DNA from: Perca fluviatilis
Lineage: Eukaryota > Chordata > Actinopteri > Perciformes > Percidae
Reading direction: 5' to 3'
Length of the DNA stretch: 64,000 nucleotides
Assembly (NCBI RefSeq): GCF_010015445.1
Contig: NC_053118.1
Location: 7,315,781-7,379,780, forward strand
Shown here: piece by piece, positions 45,771 to 58,269 of the stretch
Layout: each line of letters opens with the position of its first letter
Position numbering within the stretch: the stretch's first letter is position 1
Position numbers and translations under genes: made by a program
Notes under the pieces: generated by a model
The model's database searches: none
What the model was told of the DNA's origin: nothing
Seen by the model: only the letters and a program-made list of their open reading frames with translations

Positions 45771-47594
45771 TTCGGGGGCTCACAGTTCTGTGTTATGAAT
45801 GGTGTGGTATCTCCCTCTTATCCAGATAACATTCTCTCTGTGTTCCACTCCACGTGCACTGAAATTTTAGACTCTATTGCCCCTGTCCGGACTAAATCTA
45901 TTAAACCTAAGGCTGACCCTTGGCTAAATGACTCCACAAGGGCCCTTAGGCAACACTGCAGGCAAGCTGAACGAAGATGGAAGAAGGACAATTTGCAAGT
46001 ATCACTGGGTTTATTAAGAGACAGTCTAGCCACATACCAGAAGGCTGTGAAGGTGGCAAAGATGCAACATCTCTCTTCCGTAATAGCTAGCAGTTGCCAT
46101 GAACCCAGAGTGTTATTTAATACTATTAACTCTGTTGTAAATCCATGCACCTCTGATCCGACAGAGGTTTCAACTAGTAACTGTGAGAAGTTTCTCTTTT
46201 ATTTTATTGACAAAGTTGCATCGGTCAGGCAAAATGCCAGTGTTAGTTTTAATGTGTTTGTACCTGCTGCTCCTATGCATTCTGCTGTGTTTGAGGAATT
46301 TCAGCCAGTTTCTCTGACATTGCTTTCTGAGATCGTGCAACACATGAAACCTACCCACTGTCCGTTAGACTTCGTTCCCGCCAGGATAGTGAAGGAGGTT
46401 TTTAATGACACCATTGGGCCGAGTCTACTCACTTTTTTTAATTCTTGTCTTAGTTTAGGTTCTGTCCCGGCTGCCTTTAAACATGCTGTGGTCAGGCCCC
46501 TACTTAAGAAGCCTAATCTTGACCCTACAGTGTTGTCCAATTTTAGACCAGTCTCCCATCTGCCTTTTCTGTCAAAGGTTTTGGAAAAAGTTGTTTTTAT
46601 ACAGTTACAAGCCTTTTTGCAACTGAACTGTGTGTTTGAAAAATTTCAATCTGGTTTTAGATCACGTCACAGCACTGAGTCTGCACTGCTTAGAGTGCAC
46701 AATGATATTGCCTTGTCTGTAGATGCCGGGAATCCGACTGTTTTAGTGCTATTGGACCTCACAGCGGCGTTTGATACGGTAGACCATGCAGTCCTCCTCT
46801 CTCGCCTTGATCAGTGCGTAGGCATCCGAGGCTCGGCACTTCAGTGGTTTAGCTCCTATTTGGCGAATAGGAGCTTTTCTGTTATGATTGGTGACTGTTC
46901 CTCGTCAACCACTCCTCTCTCTTGTGGGGTACCCCAGGGTTCAATTCTTGGCCCAATCCTGTTTTCTTTATATATATTGCCGTTAGGGGCTATAATAGGA
47001 AAGCACAACTTATCTTTTCACTGTTATGCAGATGATTTGCAAATTTATTTGCCTATCAAACCGAATGACCATGTCGCATTAGACTCCCTGCTTAGTTGTA
47101 TCAATGATATTAAGTTGTGGCTGTCACAAAACTTTCTAAACTTGAACGAAGATAAAACGGAGTGTATCATCTTCAGTAGTTCAGGCATGACAAACGGTCC
47201 ATCCTTGACTTTGGGAGCACTGGCTTCATATTTTAAGCCAGCTGTCAGAAATTTGGGGGTTACTTTTGAATGCAACATGAAGTTTGACAAACAAATCAGC
47301 AATGTTGTTAGAATGAGCTTTTTCCAGCTCCGTCTCCTGACTAAAGTTAAGCCATTCCTTAACAGGCATGATCTAGAAAAAGCGATCCATGCTTTTATTA
47401 GTTCAAGGTTGGATTATTGTAATGCTCTCTATGTTGGTTTGAATCAAACCTCCATTTCACGTCTTCAACTTGTGCAAAATGCTGCTGCTCGCTTTTTAAC
47501 AAATACATCTAGACGTGCACACATTACTCCCGTTCTTTTCACCCTACATTGGCTCCCTGTGCGTTTTAGAATAGATTTTATTTTTTGTTTTTAA
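45765..47594 (+). pseudogene. L2 reverse transcriptase, long uninterrupted frame
   Basis: A 609-codon frame with the reverse transcriptase order VVRPLLKKPNLDP, NFRPVSHLPFLSKVLEK, FQSGFRSRHSTESAL, VLLDLTAAFDTVDH, GVPQGSILGPILFSLY and the catalytic YADDLQIY (near 47025-47050). A thumb-like region and LEKAIHAFISSRLDYCNALY follow. A 1-nt change in a T-run near 47585 ends the frame. The first codon shown lies inside the endonuclease region, so this is part of a longer ORF. Confidence 0.88.
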
Positions 47595-47856
47595 GGCCCT
47601 TAATGGCCTAGCCCCGGAGTACCTATCCGAGATTTTAACCCTGCGTGAGCACAGCCGGTCTTTGCGGTCTTCTAACCAACTGGTTTTAGAAGTCCCAAGG
47701 TCAAGGTACAAACGATGGGGTGATCAGGCTTTTGCGGTTGCTGCCCCGAGACTCTGGAACAAGTTACCCCCTGATATTCGCACAATTACAGATGTCGCTC
47801 TTTTTAGGTCTAAACTCAAAACCTACCTGTTTAGAATGGCTTTTAATACGCAGTAG
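47595..47856 (+). pseudogene. L2 ORF C-terminus after frameshift
   Basis: Continues with SRSLRSSNQLVLEVPRSR, FAVAAPRLWNKLPPDI and FRSKLKTYLFRMAF, the conserved C-terminus of fish L2 ORFs, ending in TAG at 47854-47856. It is out of frame with the reverse transcriptase. Confidence 0.85.
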
Positions 47857-48037
47857 TGGTGTGACAATTTCCTCTTCCTGTTTCTGTGTAACCTTTTATG
47901 ATTTTACTGTTTTCTACGTTTCATCCTTCTTATTGCATGATATGTTGTCTATTCTTAGTTCCAGATGTGAAGCACTTTGGATACCTGCTGGTTGTTTTAA
48001 AGCGCTATACAAATAAATTTTGATTGATTGATTGATA

Positions 48038-48521
48038 GTCGGGTTCTGGTTCCAGCAGAGGAATAATGAGATGTTAGGGCTCTTCAGCAAGTAAGACTAT
48101 AAGAGATCTAAAATAGTAATACATTGAAATTATCATTAACTTTAAAGGCCTGTTAGTGATGTAGTGTTAATATACTTTGGACAGTATGAATTCACATTCT
48201 ACATATTTTGCCAGCCTAAATGTTGTAAAATCAATTTTACAATACCCATGGCACCAAATTTGCAGTTGTATTTTATAATTCAACACTGTATTTTAGCACT
48301 TTTTATAAGTGCAGTACTGTATATTGAGCGTAGTGGAGGAATAAGTGGTGTAAAGTTGAGTGTAGTCTGTACGTTGTTGAATGGTATCGTTCACAGTAGC
48401 CTCCTGTGGGAAAGGCTCGTCCTAGATTTATCCCAGCGTTTTGTTTCTCTTGATGTCCTCTCTCAATTCACTGTGGACTGCTGCTGCAGCATCACGTACA
48501 CATACATAAGGTCAACACTAC

Positions 48522-48523
<2 letters not shown>
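48038..48523. other. Intergenic, nothing recognised
   Basis: AT-rich; no supported feature. Confidence 0.4.
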
Positions 48524-48592
<69 letters not shown>

Positions 48593-48612
48593 ATGTGCGT
48601 GTGTGCGTATGT
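48524..48612. repeat. (TG)n microsatellite
   Basis: A long tg run followed by cgtatgtg variants. Confidence 0.96.
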
Positions 48613-49042
48613 GAGCGCATATCATTGTCCCAGTACACAGATTCAACTTTGTGTAAATGAAAAGAAAGACGGCTAGTCCATCAAATAATTATTTATTCAA
48701 TTATCAGTTGTCAGATTGTCAACCAAACACAACAGGAGTAGATTCCACTGGTTTGTTCTTGCTGGCTCATTTAAGATGTGTTTGGACCTGGTCACTTAGC
48801 ATTTCAGGCCTCAAACAGCTGCTAATCTCTGCACATGCATTATGGTTAAAGCAGGAAGTTTAGATGTTTACAATGGACAGTTTGGGTAATAATTTCAATA
48901 ATTTCGTCATGTTACAGTGAGTACAGTGCTATCAAACAATACCCCAAACCTAGAAAATACACCCTAAGTTAAAATGTATTTCTTTAAAATAAATGAATAA
49001 GCACAAGAAATGGCAAAGGGCAATTTCTAGTTGTGTCTTTGG
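48613..49042. other. Intergenic, nothing recognised
   Basis: No supported feature. Confidence 0.4.
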
Positions 49043-49475
49043 TAGTCTCGCATTGCCAGACCTTCCTCCACAGCGCTGCGGAGGACGGTCTGACTAGTCC
49101 ACACAGCATTCCAGGATGGAAGAAAAACGTGCTCTGGTTTATTGGCATTTCTTTAAACCGATCACAAACGTCTTGGGCAGTGCTAAGCGCCGGATGGAGC
49201 AACGGTCTGCAAAATAGTCTCAGGAAGGAACTTGTTTTGGTGGAACATGTGTACGTTCAGTAGTTTTAGTCGTGCAAAACAGAAAACTCAGATTGGACAG
49301 ATAGTCTAGCTAGCTGTCTGGATTTACCCTGCAGACATCTGAGGAGCAGTTAACCATAGTCCTCAGAAATCCACCGGAGTTTAGAACACCAACACAAAGA
49401 AAGAGGAAAGTAACGGACATCCGGCCGAAAATGAGGGACATGCGGCACAATTTCCAGCGGCACCAGAACAATCCC
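49043..49475. mobile_element. TAGTCTC-family MITE, copy C, flanked by 8-bp repeat
   Basis: Starts tagtctcgcattgccagacc. Flanked by gtctttgg (49035-49042 and 49476-49483). The right side stops at agaacaatccc, about 30 bp before the family end tcgatatatagacta seen at 53739, although the direct repeat is perfect. Confidence 0.65.
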
Positions 49476-49483
49476 GTCTTTGG

Positions 49484-50664
49484 TAACTCAGTTTGCCGCT
49501 ACACTTACTGCTACTGCATATATTCCACCAGTTGTGTTTGTTTCTTTCCTTTTTTCCGAATCATGTGACGTTTGTCTCCTGTTCTACTTCAGTGTAAATA
49601 TCAATAGAGCCTGCGAGTCTCCTCAGTGTAAAGACTACTGTCTGGTTATGATTTATTGATGTCCAACGTTCTCTCCTTCAGGTCTCTGGATGGCCATAAT
49701 AAAGTAAAAACTAGGCACCACTTTGAAGATGAACAGCATACTGTTTGACATGTTTGAAGTTCATCATCAGGTGTAATACAAACGTGTGAATGGTATGTTT
49801 AATTATTTATGCCATGTGCTCTCCAGGCTCAACATAGTGTTTTTTGGATCCCCGACATTCCTGATCCAGTATGTACCTGATGCGTGAGTAAATGATTGTT
49901 TTACATCACAAATACATGTTCAGAGAATATCTGAGTTTGAAGGCTCAAAGACAGGAACTCAACATCAAACCCTACTGAACGCTACGTTATAAGCTGGAGT
50001 GATGACTAAAGTAAAACTGCAGAACACATGAGGGTTTTGAATTGTTTGCTCGTCCTACATCTTTCCTCTCTAAATGTGTCCATGAGGCAGCCCAAGCAGA
50101 AAACAAAGAACAAACATGTCTTGAACTAAATTGCACTTAAGGTCATCCACACCACACGGAACCAAAACTAAGAAAAAAGGGACTATACAAATAGTCAAGG
50201 CTGTAGAATTTAAGTCTAGTAGTAGCAGTCTCAACATGGTTTCTATTATGTTAGATTATCACGTGTGGAGCTTAAACGATTTGCAGACATATGCAGAAAA
50301 TAATCGGCAAACTATTCAGATATTCAATTCATCCTTTCAGTCATTTTTCATGACATTCTAAACATTCTCTTTCAAATATGTGTTTTTGTTATAGACAGAA
50401 TATCTTTGGCTTTTGGACTATTGATCGCATAAGAATAGTAATTTCCATAAATAACCTTCGGCTCTTGGACATTTTATACATACTATTGATAGAAAAAACA
50501 ATTTACCAATTAATCGAGAAAATAACAACAGGTAAATTAATAATGAAAATAATGGTTTGTTTTAGCCCTAATCAAGCAAAATGTCTCGGCCAATATTTGG
50601 TTGATTGGTTCTCGAAGACGTTTCATCTCTCATCCGAAAGAATTCTTTCATTCTCTTGCGTGGA
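49484..50664. other. Intergenic, no gene recognised
   Basis: A 76-codon frame at 50131 and a 96-codon frame at 50378 show no domain and AT-rich codon use. Not called. Confidence 0.4.
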
Positions 50665-50937
50665 TTAGCATTACATTTTATATATTATCCGGGATAGGAG
50701 AAAAACGTGCTCTGGTTTATTGGCATTTCTTTAAACCAATCTCAATCGTCTTGGGCGGCGCTATGCACCAGACGGAGCCACCGTGTCTCTGCAAAAAAGC
50801 CTCTGGAAGGAACTTGCTTTGGTGCACAAGGAGAGCTCTGGAATTAAAATGGCTTTTGAGTGTGTGATGAGAATTTTACTCAAAAAAAAAAAGATAAATA
50901 TAATTTTATTGTTGGTTCTAGCTCGGAGGATGTTTCC

Positions 50938-53614
50938 TATGGAGCTAGATTTGTTTCTTTATTACATGCGAGAAAATAAATGATCTGAGAGGAAAAAAAA
51001 AGTTTGAGAGCAAAAGTTATCACACTGATAGCAAAAAAGCATTTTATAAGAGAAAAATAAATATTTGAGAGAAAAAGTTTTCATACCAACAGCAAAAAAT
51101 AATAATATTTGAGACTAAAAAAAGTTTTGAGAGAAAGTATTTTCTCATAGAACATAAAAAAATATAAATTTGAAATTTTTTAAATTATTTCTGAGAAAAG
51201 AAAATCTCTCTCAAAATACTTTTTTAAACTCTCAAATATGTATTTTTTGCTATCAGTGTGAAAACATTTTCTCAAAAAAAAAAGTGTTTCTCTCAAAACG
51301 TTTTTCTTCTTGCTCTCAAAACCTAAGTCTTTGCTCTCGATGCAATTTCTTGCTCTTGTGTCAGGATTTTGCTCTCGCTGTGAAAATAATGTCATGGGCG
51401 GGGCCACGTTCCTATTGGCCAGTCGGGTGAGCACCGTCTTGTCTTGGGAGTCGAACTGAATCATTACACTGGCTGAGCAAGCTCAGCATCACTGAAGATT
51501 AAACATTAAATAGGCTAACCCTAAATGTAAGCTAGTTTGCCATTACTGATGCGTTTGGCAGATTGACATGGACAAAGAATAGCACTCATATTCATGAATG
51601 TGTATTATATTATTAGCATGCTAATTGCTAGAAAAGCTAATCACTAATTAGCCATCATGCTAGGTAAACTTGCAAACTCACCTGGTTTGTACCATTTTTA
51701 AATCAAATGCCAAATGAATATGTTGATTTAGATAGTTTCACTCCTTATTTAGTGAGCTAGTTTCTACCTTTGCCCTTGCTAGCCTCAAAGCACCTGAAGA
51801 GTAACTGCTTGATCATCATATACAACCTCCTGTACAACTTTCAGCTAGTCTGCATGGAAGGTGGCAACCCTATAGCTAGCCAACGTTAGATAGTGATTGA
51901 TATACCGTTTGAAAGTGTCCCACCTAGTTTTGTGTAAAATAGTCTTTGTATGGTTGTTGCACTACCGCGTTTAGCTACATTGCGTGTGTAGCTTGCAAAC
52001 TCAGCTACACAGGGTTTATTCTAAATATTTTTACCATCTAGCCGAGGTCTAGAGCTGACAAAGTAAATTGCAGATCTAGAACTAAGGCTGAATCTCATTC
52101 TCATCTTACCTCTTCCCCTTCGTCTCACCCTAGCCCTTGTCCCTCGAAACGGTAAGGGCTAGGGGGTGAAAACTACTCTATGAAATGAGGCCGCCACTTG
52201 GGTTCATCATCATATATACTTAGGTCTGTTTGCAATCAATATTTCTATACACTGCATGGTGTGTTTATCTGTTTCAGTTATCACTGTTTTGAATGTCATT
52301 GATGTTCAGAAACACTTTTTGTTAAAAAAATGTCTTTATTTCCCAAAAAAATAAACATAACATGCAAAAACATTATAGAAAAATGTAGAGAACCATTATC
52401 AACTATTAGAACAATAACTTAGATGTCACACTAAAAAAGGCACTCAAATGTATAAAACTAAAAGACACACAAGACCACAAACAAACAAAACTACAGCTAT
52501 TCTGAAATTCCAGACCATAGTGTGATGCCTGTTGGCCAGTAACCTTTCCCTCCAACCCCATTTCTTTCATTAGTGTCCTGTATCATAACCAACAACAATG
52601 TACAGGTACATGAACAGGAATGAATTCAAATGATTACTGCTCGTTTTCAGCCAGAAAGTGGATCAGCTGCTGGGTTTCCTCCAGCGTCCCTGTGTGATAC
52701 AGGACGGTATATGTAAAGCATGTGTCTCCAAAGCAAGTAGTGTTATGCACTGATATCAAACGAATTTCGCTGCTAATGGAGTTTAGTTAACAATGTAGAC
52801 ATGCATGCAGTCAAGGCAGAGAAATGCGGGACTGTTGTGCAAATCAGCAATGTAACGTTAACGTTAACGTTAGCATAGCAAGCTAGCTGAAAACGTTTCA
52901 GTTACAAATATAGTTGCAAATATCTATGTACATGATTGTGTAGAGCACAAAACAAGACTGTCGTAATTTTTAAATCAATTCTTTAAGCCGAAAATACTTA
53001 CATTTATGGGTCTCTCTGGTCGACCTGGCAGCCATTGTTCCTTGTTGCGCAATGTATCTGGATACCCCTGGCTGGCATTGCTCAGCCAGTGTAATGATTC
53101 AGTTCGACTCCCAAGACAAGACGGTGCTCACCCGACTGGCCAATAGGGCAATGGCCCCGCCCATGACATTATTTTCACGCGAGAGCAAAATCCTGACACG
53201 AGGCAAGAAATTGCATCGAGCGCAAAGACTTAGGTTTTGAGAGCAAGAAGAAAAACGTTTTGAGAGAAACACTTTTTTTTTAGAAAATGTTTTCACACTG
53301 ATAGCAAAAATATATATTTGAGAGTTTAAAAAGTATTTTGAGAGAGATTTTCTTTTCTCCAGAAATAATTTAAAAAATTTCAAATTTATATTTTTTATGT
53401 TCTATGAGAAAATACTTTCTCTCAAAACTTTTTTTAGTCTCAAATATTATTATTTTTTGCTGTTGGTATGAAAACTTTTTCTCTCAAATATTTTTTTTTC
53501 TCTTATAAAATGCTTTTTTGCTATCAGTGTGATAACTTTTGCTCTCAAACTTTTTTTTTCCTCTCAGATCATTTATTTTCTCGCATGTAATAAAGAAACA
53601 AATCTAGCTCCATA
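50938..53614. mobile_element. Large inverted-repeat transposon, IS3EU-like, 2,677 bp
   Basis: The ends tatggagctagatttgtttc and gaaacaaatctagctccata are perfect inverted copies. The arms (about 50938-51480 and 53070-53614) are complementary over about 545 bp, with agagagaaa/tttctctct-rich sequence. The flanks are gtttcc on both sides (50932-50937, 53615-53620). A 6-bp duplication with TAT..ATA ends fits IS3EU as described in Repbase; that label is inference. The 1.6-kb loop has no transposase-size frame. Confidence 0.75.
52634..52710 (-). pseudogene. Possible C-terminal coding relic in the inverted-repeat element
   Basis: The minus strand reads LYHTGTLEETQQLIHFLAEN and then EQ and a stop (complement of 52634-52636). 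An AT-rich stretch with tttattt (AAATAAA on this strand) lies downstream near 52335. It may be the end of a transposase or accessory gene deleted from this copy. I do not recognise the family. Confidence 0.3.
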
Positions 53615-53739
53615 GTTTCCCAAATCGACCAGAGTTTAGAATGCCATCACAAAGAAAGCGGAAGGTAACGGACATCCGGCGGAACCTCCGGCAGCAACAG
53701 AACTATCCTGTGAATGAAACGTCGTCGATATATAGACTA

Positions 53740-54083
53740 CATTCAAAGAAGGTTTATCCAACCAGCCAGGGTCCAGTCCTGTCAGTGATATGACCTTTTG
53801 GATCAAAGAGGGCTGACAAACTCAGGACACTGTTCAGAGTCAGTGAGTATCAGCAATGAGAGGGGAGCCTGTTCTTTCTCGGCTGCTGCTGACAGCAGCG
53901 TGTGGAGGATGCACAGGGAGCAGAGCCTTGTTATGAAAAAGCATCGTCAAATGGAGATGATTGTACATGTACATGAAGATAATATTGTCAGTATTAGTGG
54001 TGGAAGTGGCTTACTCAAGTAAAAGTAAAACCTGTTCCATCATAGTAAACCTCTTGCAATAAAACGTACCTTGGTAAAACTAC
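53740..54083. other. Intergenic, nothing recognised
   Basis: No supported feature. Confidence 0.4.
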
Positions 54084-54550
54084 TAGCCTGATAAGCCAGA
54101 CCCACATCAAGATGTTGGGTCTGGGAACTCACCATTGGCAGGGCTCAATCCGAGGGGCGGGATAAACGGTTGTCTTTCAAATTCCCTCTGCATGCAATAG
54201 GATAGCGCTACAACCAGGCAGAGCAACGAAGAAGGTAGCAGAGCTAGTTGATAGATTAAACTTTTGCCGTATCCGGTCGGCAATACTCCGAACACATCTT
54301 CCTATTTAAGAATGACTTCAGTGCCATTCTTTGTTCTTTTCTCAAAGAAAAGCTTAACTCCAAGTCTTCCAGAAGACCGCTGTTTGCCAGCAGCAGCAGC
54401 CATAAGCCTGCCTACTGACTCTATACACGATGTGATTGGCCCGGCCAGAGTTTGGTTTTTCCAGCTTGCAAGCCAACGGAGAGTGCCTAGACTGACCCTG
54501 GCTGCAAATTAAATTTGCTGCTGCTAGGGTACGTCTAGATTTCTAGGCTA
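54084..54550. mobile_element. MITE TAGCCT..AGGCTA with helicase-like fragment, copy 2
   Basis: Starts tagcctgataagccagaccc and ends gatttctaggcta, in the same orientation as 28019-28494 and very similar to it. The flanks taaaacta (54075-54082) and taaaacta (54551-54558) form an 8-bp duplication. Confidence 0.8.
54220..54360 (-). pseudogene. RecQ/DEAD-like helicase fragment in MITE copy 2
   Basis: The minus strand reads VLPTGYGKSLIYQLA, preceded by FSLRKEQRMALKSFLNRKM-like codons with at least one change breaking the frame seen in copy 1. Walker A residues (G, K, S) are intact, but no other helicase motif is present. Confidence 0.55.
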
Positions 54551-54640
54551 TAAAACTATAACAGCTGAGCTGCAAAATCAAAGGTTAAAGTACAAATTAT
54601 TATTATCAGCCGGTGCATTTCATATGGAATGCCATTTTAC

Positions 54641-55997
54641 CAGAGATGGGAAGTAACGAAGTACAAATACTATTTTTTTTTGTGGCGACTTTTTACTTTT
54701 ACTCCTTACATTTTAACACGAATATCGGTACTTTCTACTCCTTACATTTTAAAAATTGGCTCGTTACTTTAGTTTTGTACAAGAGGTCGTAATGTCGGAG
54801 AATAGCGCGGACACGCGCCTGACACCGCCACACAGAAAAAAGTGAGAAAAAAGAAAGAGAGACTGCTGTCCGGAGGATAATCAGTTGAGATCGTGTGTGT
54901 GCGTCTTTGAGAACTGTAAGTCGTATAACTTATGTTGTCAGTTCATTTAAGCCTGTTGTTGTATTGGTCTATAGTTCCTGCACAGTTAAAGTAGGTTAGC
55001 TACTGATTTAGTTGTTTGTGTTCTTCACCTGTTAGCTAGGTTTCACGTTGCTTGTAAAGCATCAAAAGAGAGAAGTTGTCTCTGTCCGTGTTTTACAGAC
55101 ACACCGGGGGGGAGGGGGGGCGAAGTTTGAAACCAGCATCAGCTTTAAATCCGGTCCTAATCTAATCCTCACTAGCAAGTTTCAAATAATTTCACTGGAG
55201 TTACCGTTATTATTTTTCACGTGATCAATACCGAATTCAATCTAATTGGATGGGAATATACTGGTGGTAACGTTAGCACTAGTAGTATGGACGGCGACAT
55301 GATTGAAAATGAAGAAAACAGAGATCCCAGAGATTAGGCAGACAAGCAGCAAGACGTTCCCAATCATCCCTGGCCTTATCTGAGAGAGATGTTTGAGATA
55401 GGCTAGGAGGCGTCAAGTATGACTCCTGGCCAATGTGCTGTGTAACTCTAAAAGTATGGGGAACTTCTTAATTAATCTATGTTTAGTAATTCATATTGTA
55501 TCCTTTATTTTTCTTTCTATATTTGAGCACACACACATACATGTAGATTCCTTTAAATGTTAAGGGGACGATTAAAAAAGAGAAACTGGATCTGTGAATT
55601 CTCACAGAATCACAATTGAATTCATATCTTGCTACTCAGTCAGAATCTTATTAAGCTGGAGTCCCAGTCTCTGTCACAATAATCATATATGTGATGTTTG
55701 GCAGACATCCATTTAAAATGTAGACAATGGCATATAAAGAGCCTGGTTTTTATGTCCACTGAAGTTTCTCATCTTGCACTCTAGTAACGTGTGGACCAGG
55801 TAACTGCATAAAAGTGGTTGTCATTCGCAAGGCTACTTTTACTTTTATACTTTAAGTACATTTCAAAGCCTGTACTTTGTTACTTTTACTTAAGTAAAGA
55901 AGTTAAATCAGTACTTCTACTTTTACCAGAGTATTTTTTAACACAAGTATCTGTACTTCTACTTAAGTACGGGAAGTGAGTACTTTTGCCATCTCTG
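54641..55997. mobile_element. hAT element, non-autonomous, 1,357 bp
   Basis: Perfect 9-bp ends cagagatgg and ccatctctg, and a perfect 8-bp duplication cattttac (54633-54640, 55998-56005). Subterminal regions are packed with aagtac/gtactt and ttacttttac motifs, typical of the fish family whose ends read AGATGG..AAGTAC. No open frame of transposase size. Confidence 0.88.
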
Positions 55998-56005
55998 CAT
56001 TTTAC

Positions 56006-57995
56006 TCAACAATAAATAAATACACAAATGAATAAATATGCCAATGAAATGCATTCTGAAATAAATAAATGAGGTAATAAATTATCGCACTTAAGGTCAT
56101 CCTTAATCTACATCTACAACTGAGCTACTGTGCATGTGCAATCAAAGATAGTATAGAAGAAGAAGAAAAGAGGTCTCACTCTGTAGTTTAGACAGAGACC
56201 AGGTGAAAAGAGGATCTGCAGCAGTGAGAGAGAGCTGTGCACTACAACAAACATATGTTGTTTTTTGAAAATTAAACCATGTAAGCCTATTCAGGTTCAA
56301 CCTTAAAATACAATTATGAACCTGAAAATGAGCATAATATGGGCGCTTTAATATTGACCTGTAAACCTGTAAATGCTCTCATAGCCAGGATTAAAAAAAA
56401 TATAATACAGACGTCATAAGTCCTCCATTAGTATAGAAGTGTTTGAACTGTGCCTGCTTTGATTATCCCAACTTTTACACTTTGTGTTTGATACAACATA
56501 AAATAACTCAACATGAACAATAAATGACGAAGCAATATTGGAACAGAAAAAAAAGATAAGCAACTGGAAGGGTGGGGGTGTTTCTTTTAAAGGAAATCTT
56601 TAGTTAAACTGATGAACTATTATGTTTATATTGTGCATATTTAAATGGACTTCATGAAAGTGTTATTTACTGGCATTGTCATGCAATAATAAAAATCGCT
56701 CTACCTGCTCTAATATTAGATTAACGCTATCTGGCAGGAATGCTACTTTTCTTGATCTTTTTTTCCACTTCTAAAAAATATACTTGTTTGTTCCCACTTG
56801 TGTATGTAGAGCTCTCTCTTCTTCTTTGTTAGAGAATATCCGCTTCTTGACACGAGTCTTACACAGGAATGTTAATGCGATGACAGAGTGACAACACCTG
56901 CATGTATAGATGATGCCATTCCCCCAGGAAGCTTATAAGAACTGTCACTGCGAGGATTCAGGCTGGTTTTTAATTTTTGTTTAAAGGGATAGTTCAGATA
57001 TTTTTGCCATTACGTTGTTATGGCAAATGTGTTGGCAAACAGTTACTACATCCAGCAGACACAAAGCCACATCTGCATGCTTTTGGAGATGTTGTTTTTT
57101 TTCACCTGATTCTAGAAAACCCACCCATCTCATAGGAGTGAAAGTTAAAATTAAATTCAATAAAATTATGGTACAAAAGGAGCGCCACAGGTCTTATGTT
57201 GATACGCAGAGATAGGAAACAACGAAGGCAGTCGTAATATTTACCTAGCAGGCTAGGCTAACGCTGTTGCGCTAACGTTAGCAAACGTCAGCGTTGCGTT
57301 AGCTAGCTGTCTAAACTTGTGAAAAGCCGAACAACATCCCCATCCAAGCTGTGTTTCACTTTCCCTCCAATATTATTATAAACATAATAAAGACACCTGG
57401 ACTCAGTCGAGACCAAAAGCCATATTTGGCAAAACCAGTGGCAGAGACCGAGACAAGTCCAAGTCCAAATACCAGCGAGTCCGAGACCATAGAAAAAACG
57501 TCCGGTACACAGCCCTGAACGTTAGCACGCCATCAATAATAACTTAGTAGTAACCAAGGCAAAGTTATGTATTAATAATATTTGGTGATCTAAATCAACA
57601 TAAATGACATGCCTGCGTGGTCACAGTATATTACATCTGAGTTACAGATAACAATTGAAGTCAGACTAGCTTAAATTCAAGTCAGGACTATGGCAAGATC
57701 ACACGCATTTAGGTACATGGAATGCTAGTGAAAAAGCTAACGCTAGCATAAGGCATGGCTAACTTCAAACTTCATTAATTTCTAAAGCAGTGTTAGAACT
57801 TTTTTGACAGCATGGTACACATTATCGATGGTATTACTATATTTATCCTATGTAATTTGTTATCTTAAGTCAAAGAGAGAAATTGACATTTACCTCACAC
57901 AATAATGAGTAGTCATTTGCCCTCCAGTTTCCAGTTTTCCAGTTTCAGTGATTTATGTCATTTTTTAATAATTAAATTTATTTATAATCTGTACT
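56006..57995. other. Intergenic with MITE fragments
   Basis: A TTAAAGGGATAGTTCAG start at about 56983 looks like the left end of a Kolobok-type MITE, but no matching right end is present. Bases 57395-57500 carry gagacc/gtccaagtcc repeats of another fish element. No gene recognised. Confidence 0.4.
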
Positions 57996-58269
57996 GTTTA
58001 TTGATCCCCAGAGGGGAAATTATAATTTACACTCTGTTGAAATCACTACACACAGGCCTGAAATTCACACACATGCTCAGGACCTATTCATGCACAAATG
58101 GAGAGATGTCAGAGTGAGTGGGCTGCCAGTGCTGGACCAGCGCCGGCAGTGCCCAGGAGATGAACTGAAGGGACTTATACTCTCCAGCTACCAATCCACA
58201 CTCTGTACTTTGGTCCGTACTGGGACTTGAACCGGCGACCCTCCGGTTCCTGAGCTACTGCCACCCCCA
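57996..58269 (-). mobile_element. tRNA-derived SINE, minus strand, second copy
   Basis: On the minus strand it starts TGGGGGTGGCAGTAGCTCAG with an A box, has the B box GGTCGCCGGTTCAAGTCCC and ends GGGGATCAATAAACAGT. It is better preserved in the tRNA part than the copy at 24017 (GGTTCAAGTCC instead of agtttaagtcc). Confidence 0.85.

Larger units (their letters stand above)
44527..48037 (+). mobile_element. L2-clade LINE, near full length, frameshifted
   Basis: About 3.5 kb beginning aagatggcgccgctg and ending in a TTGA-type tail (ttgattgattgattgat, 48021-48037), preceded by gcgctatacaaataaatttt, typical of fish L2. It encodes an N-terminal basic region, an AP-like endonuclease and a reverse transcriptase. 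No clear target duplication was seen, which is common for L2. Confidence 0.85.
50690..53739. mobile_element. TAGTCTC-family MITE, copy D, split by a 2.7-kb element
   Basis: The left remnant (about 50690-50830: gaaaaacgtgctctggtttattggc, ggaaggaacttg) and the right remnant (53615-53739: ccagagtttagaatgcc, aaggtaacggacatccggc, ending tcgatatatagacta) flank the inverted-repeat element at 50938-53614. The extreme left end is missing. Confidence 0.6.
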
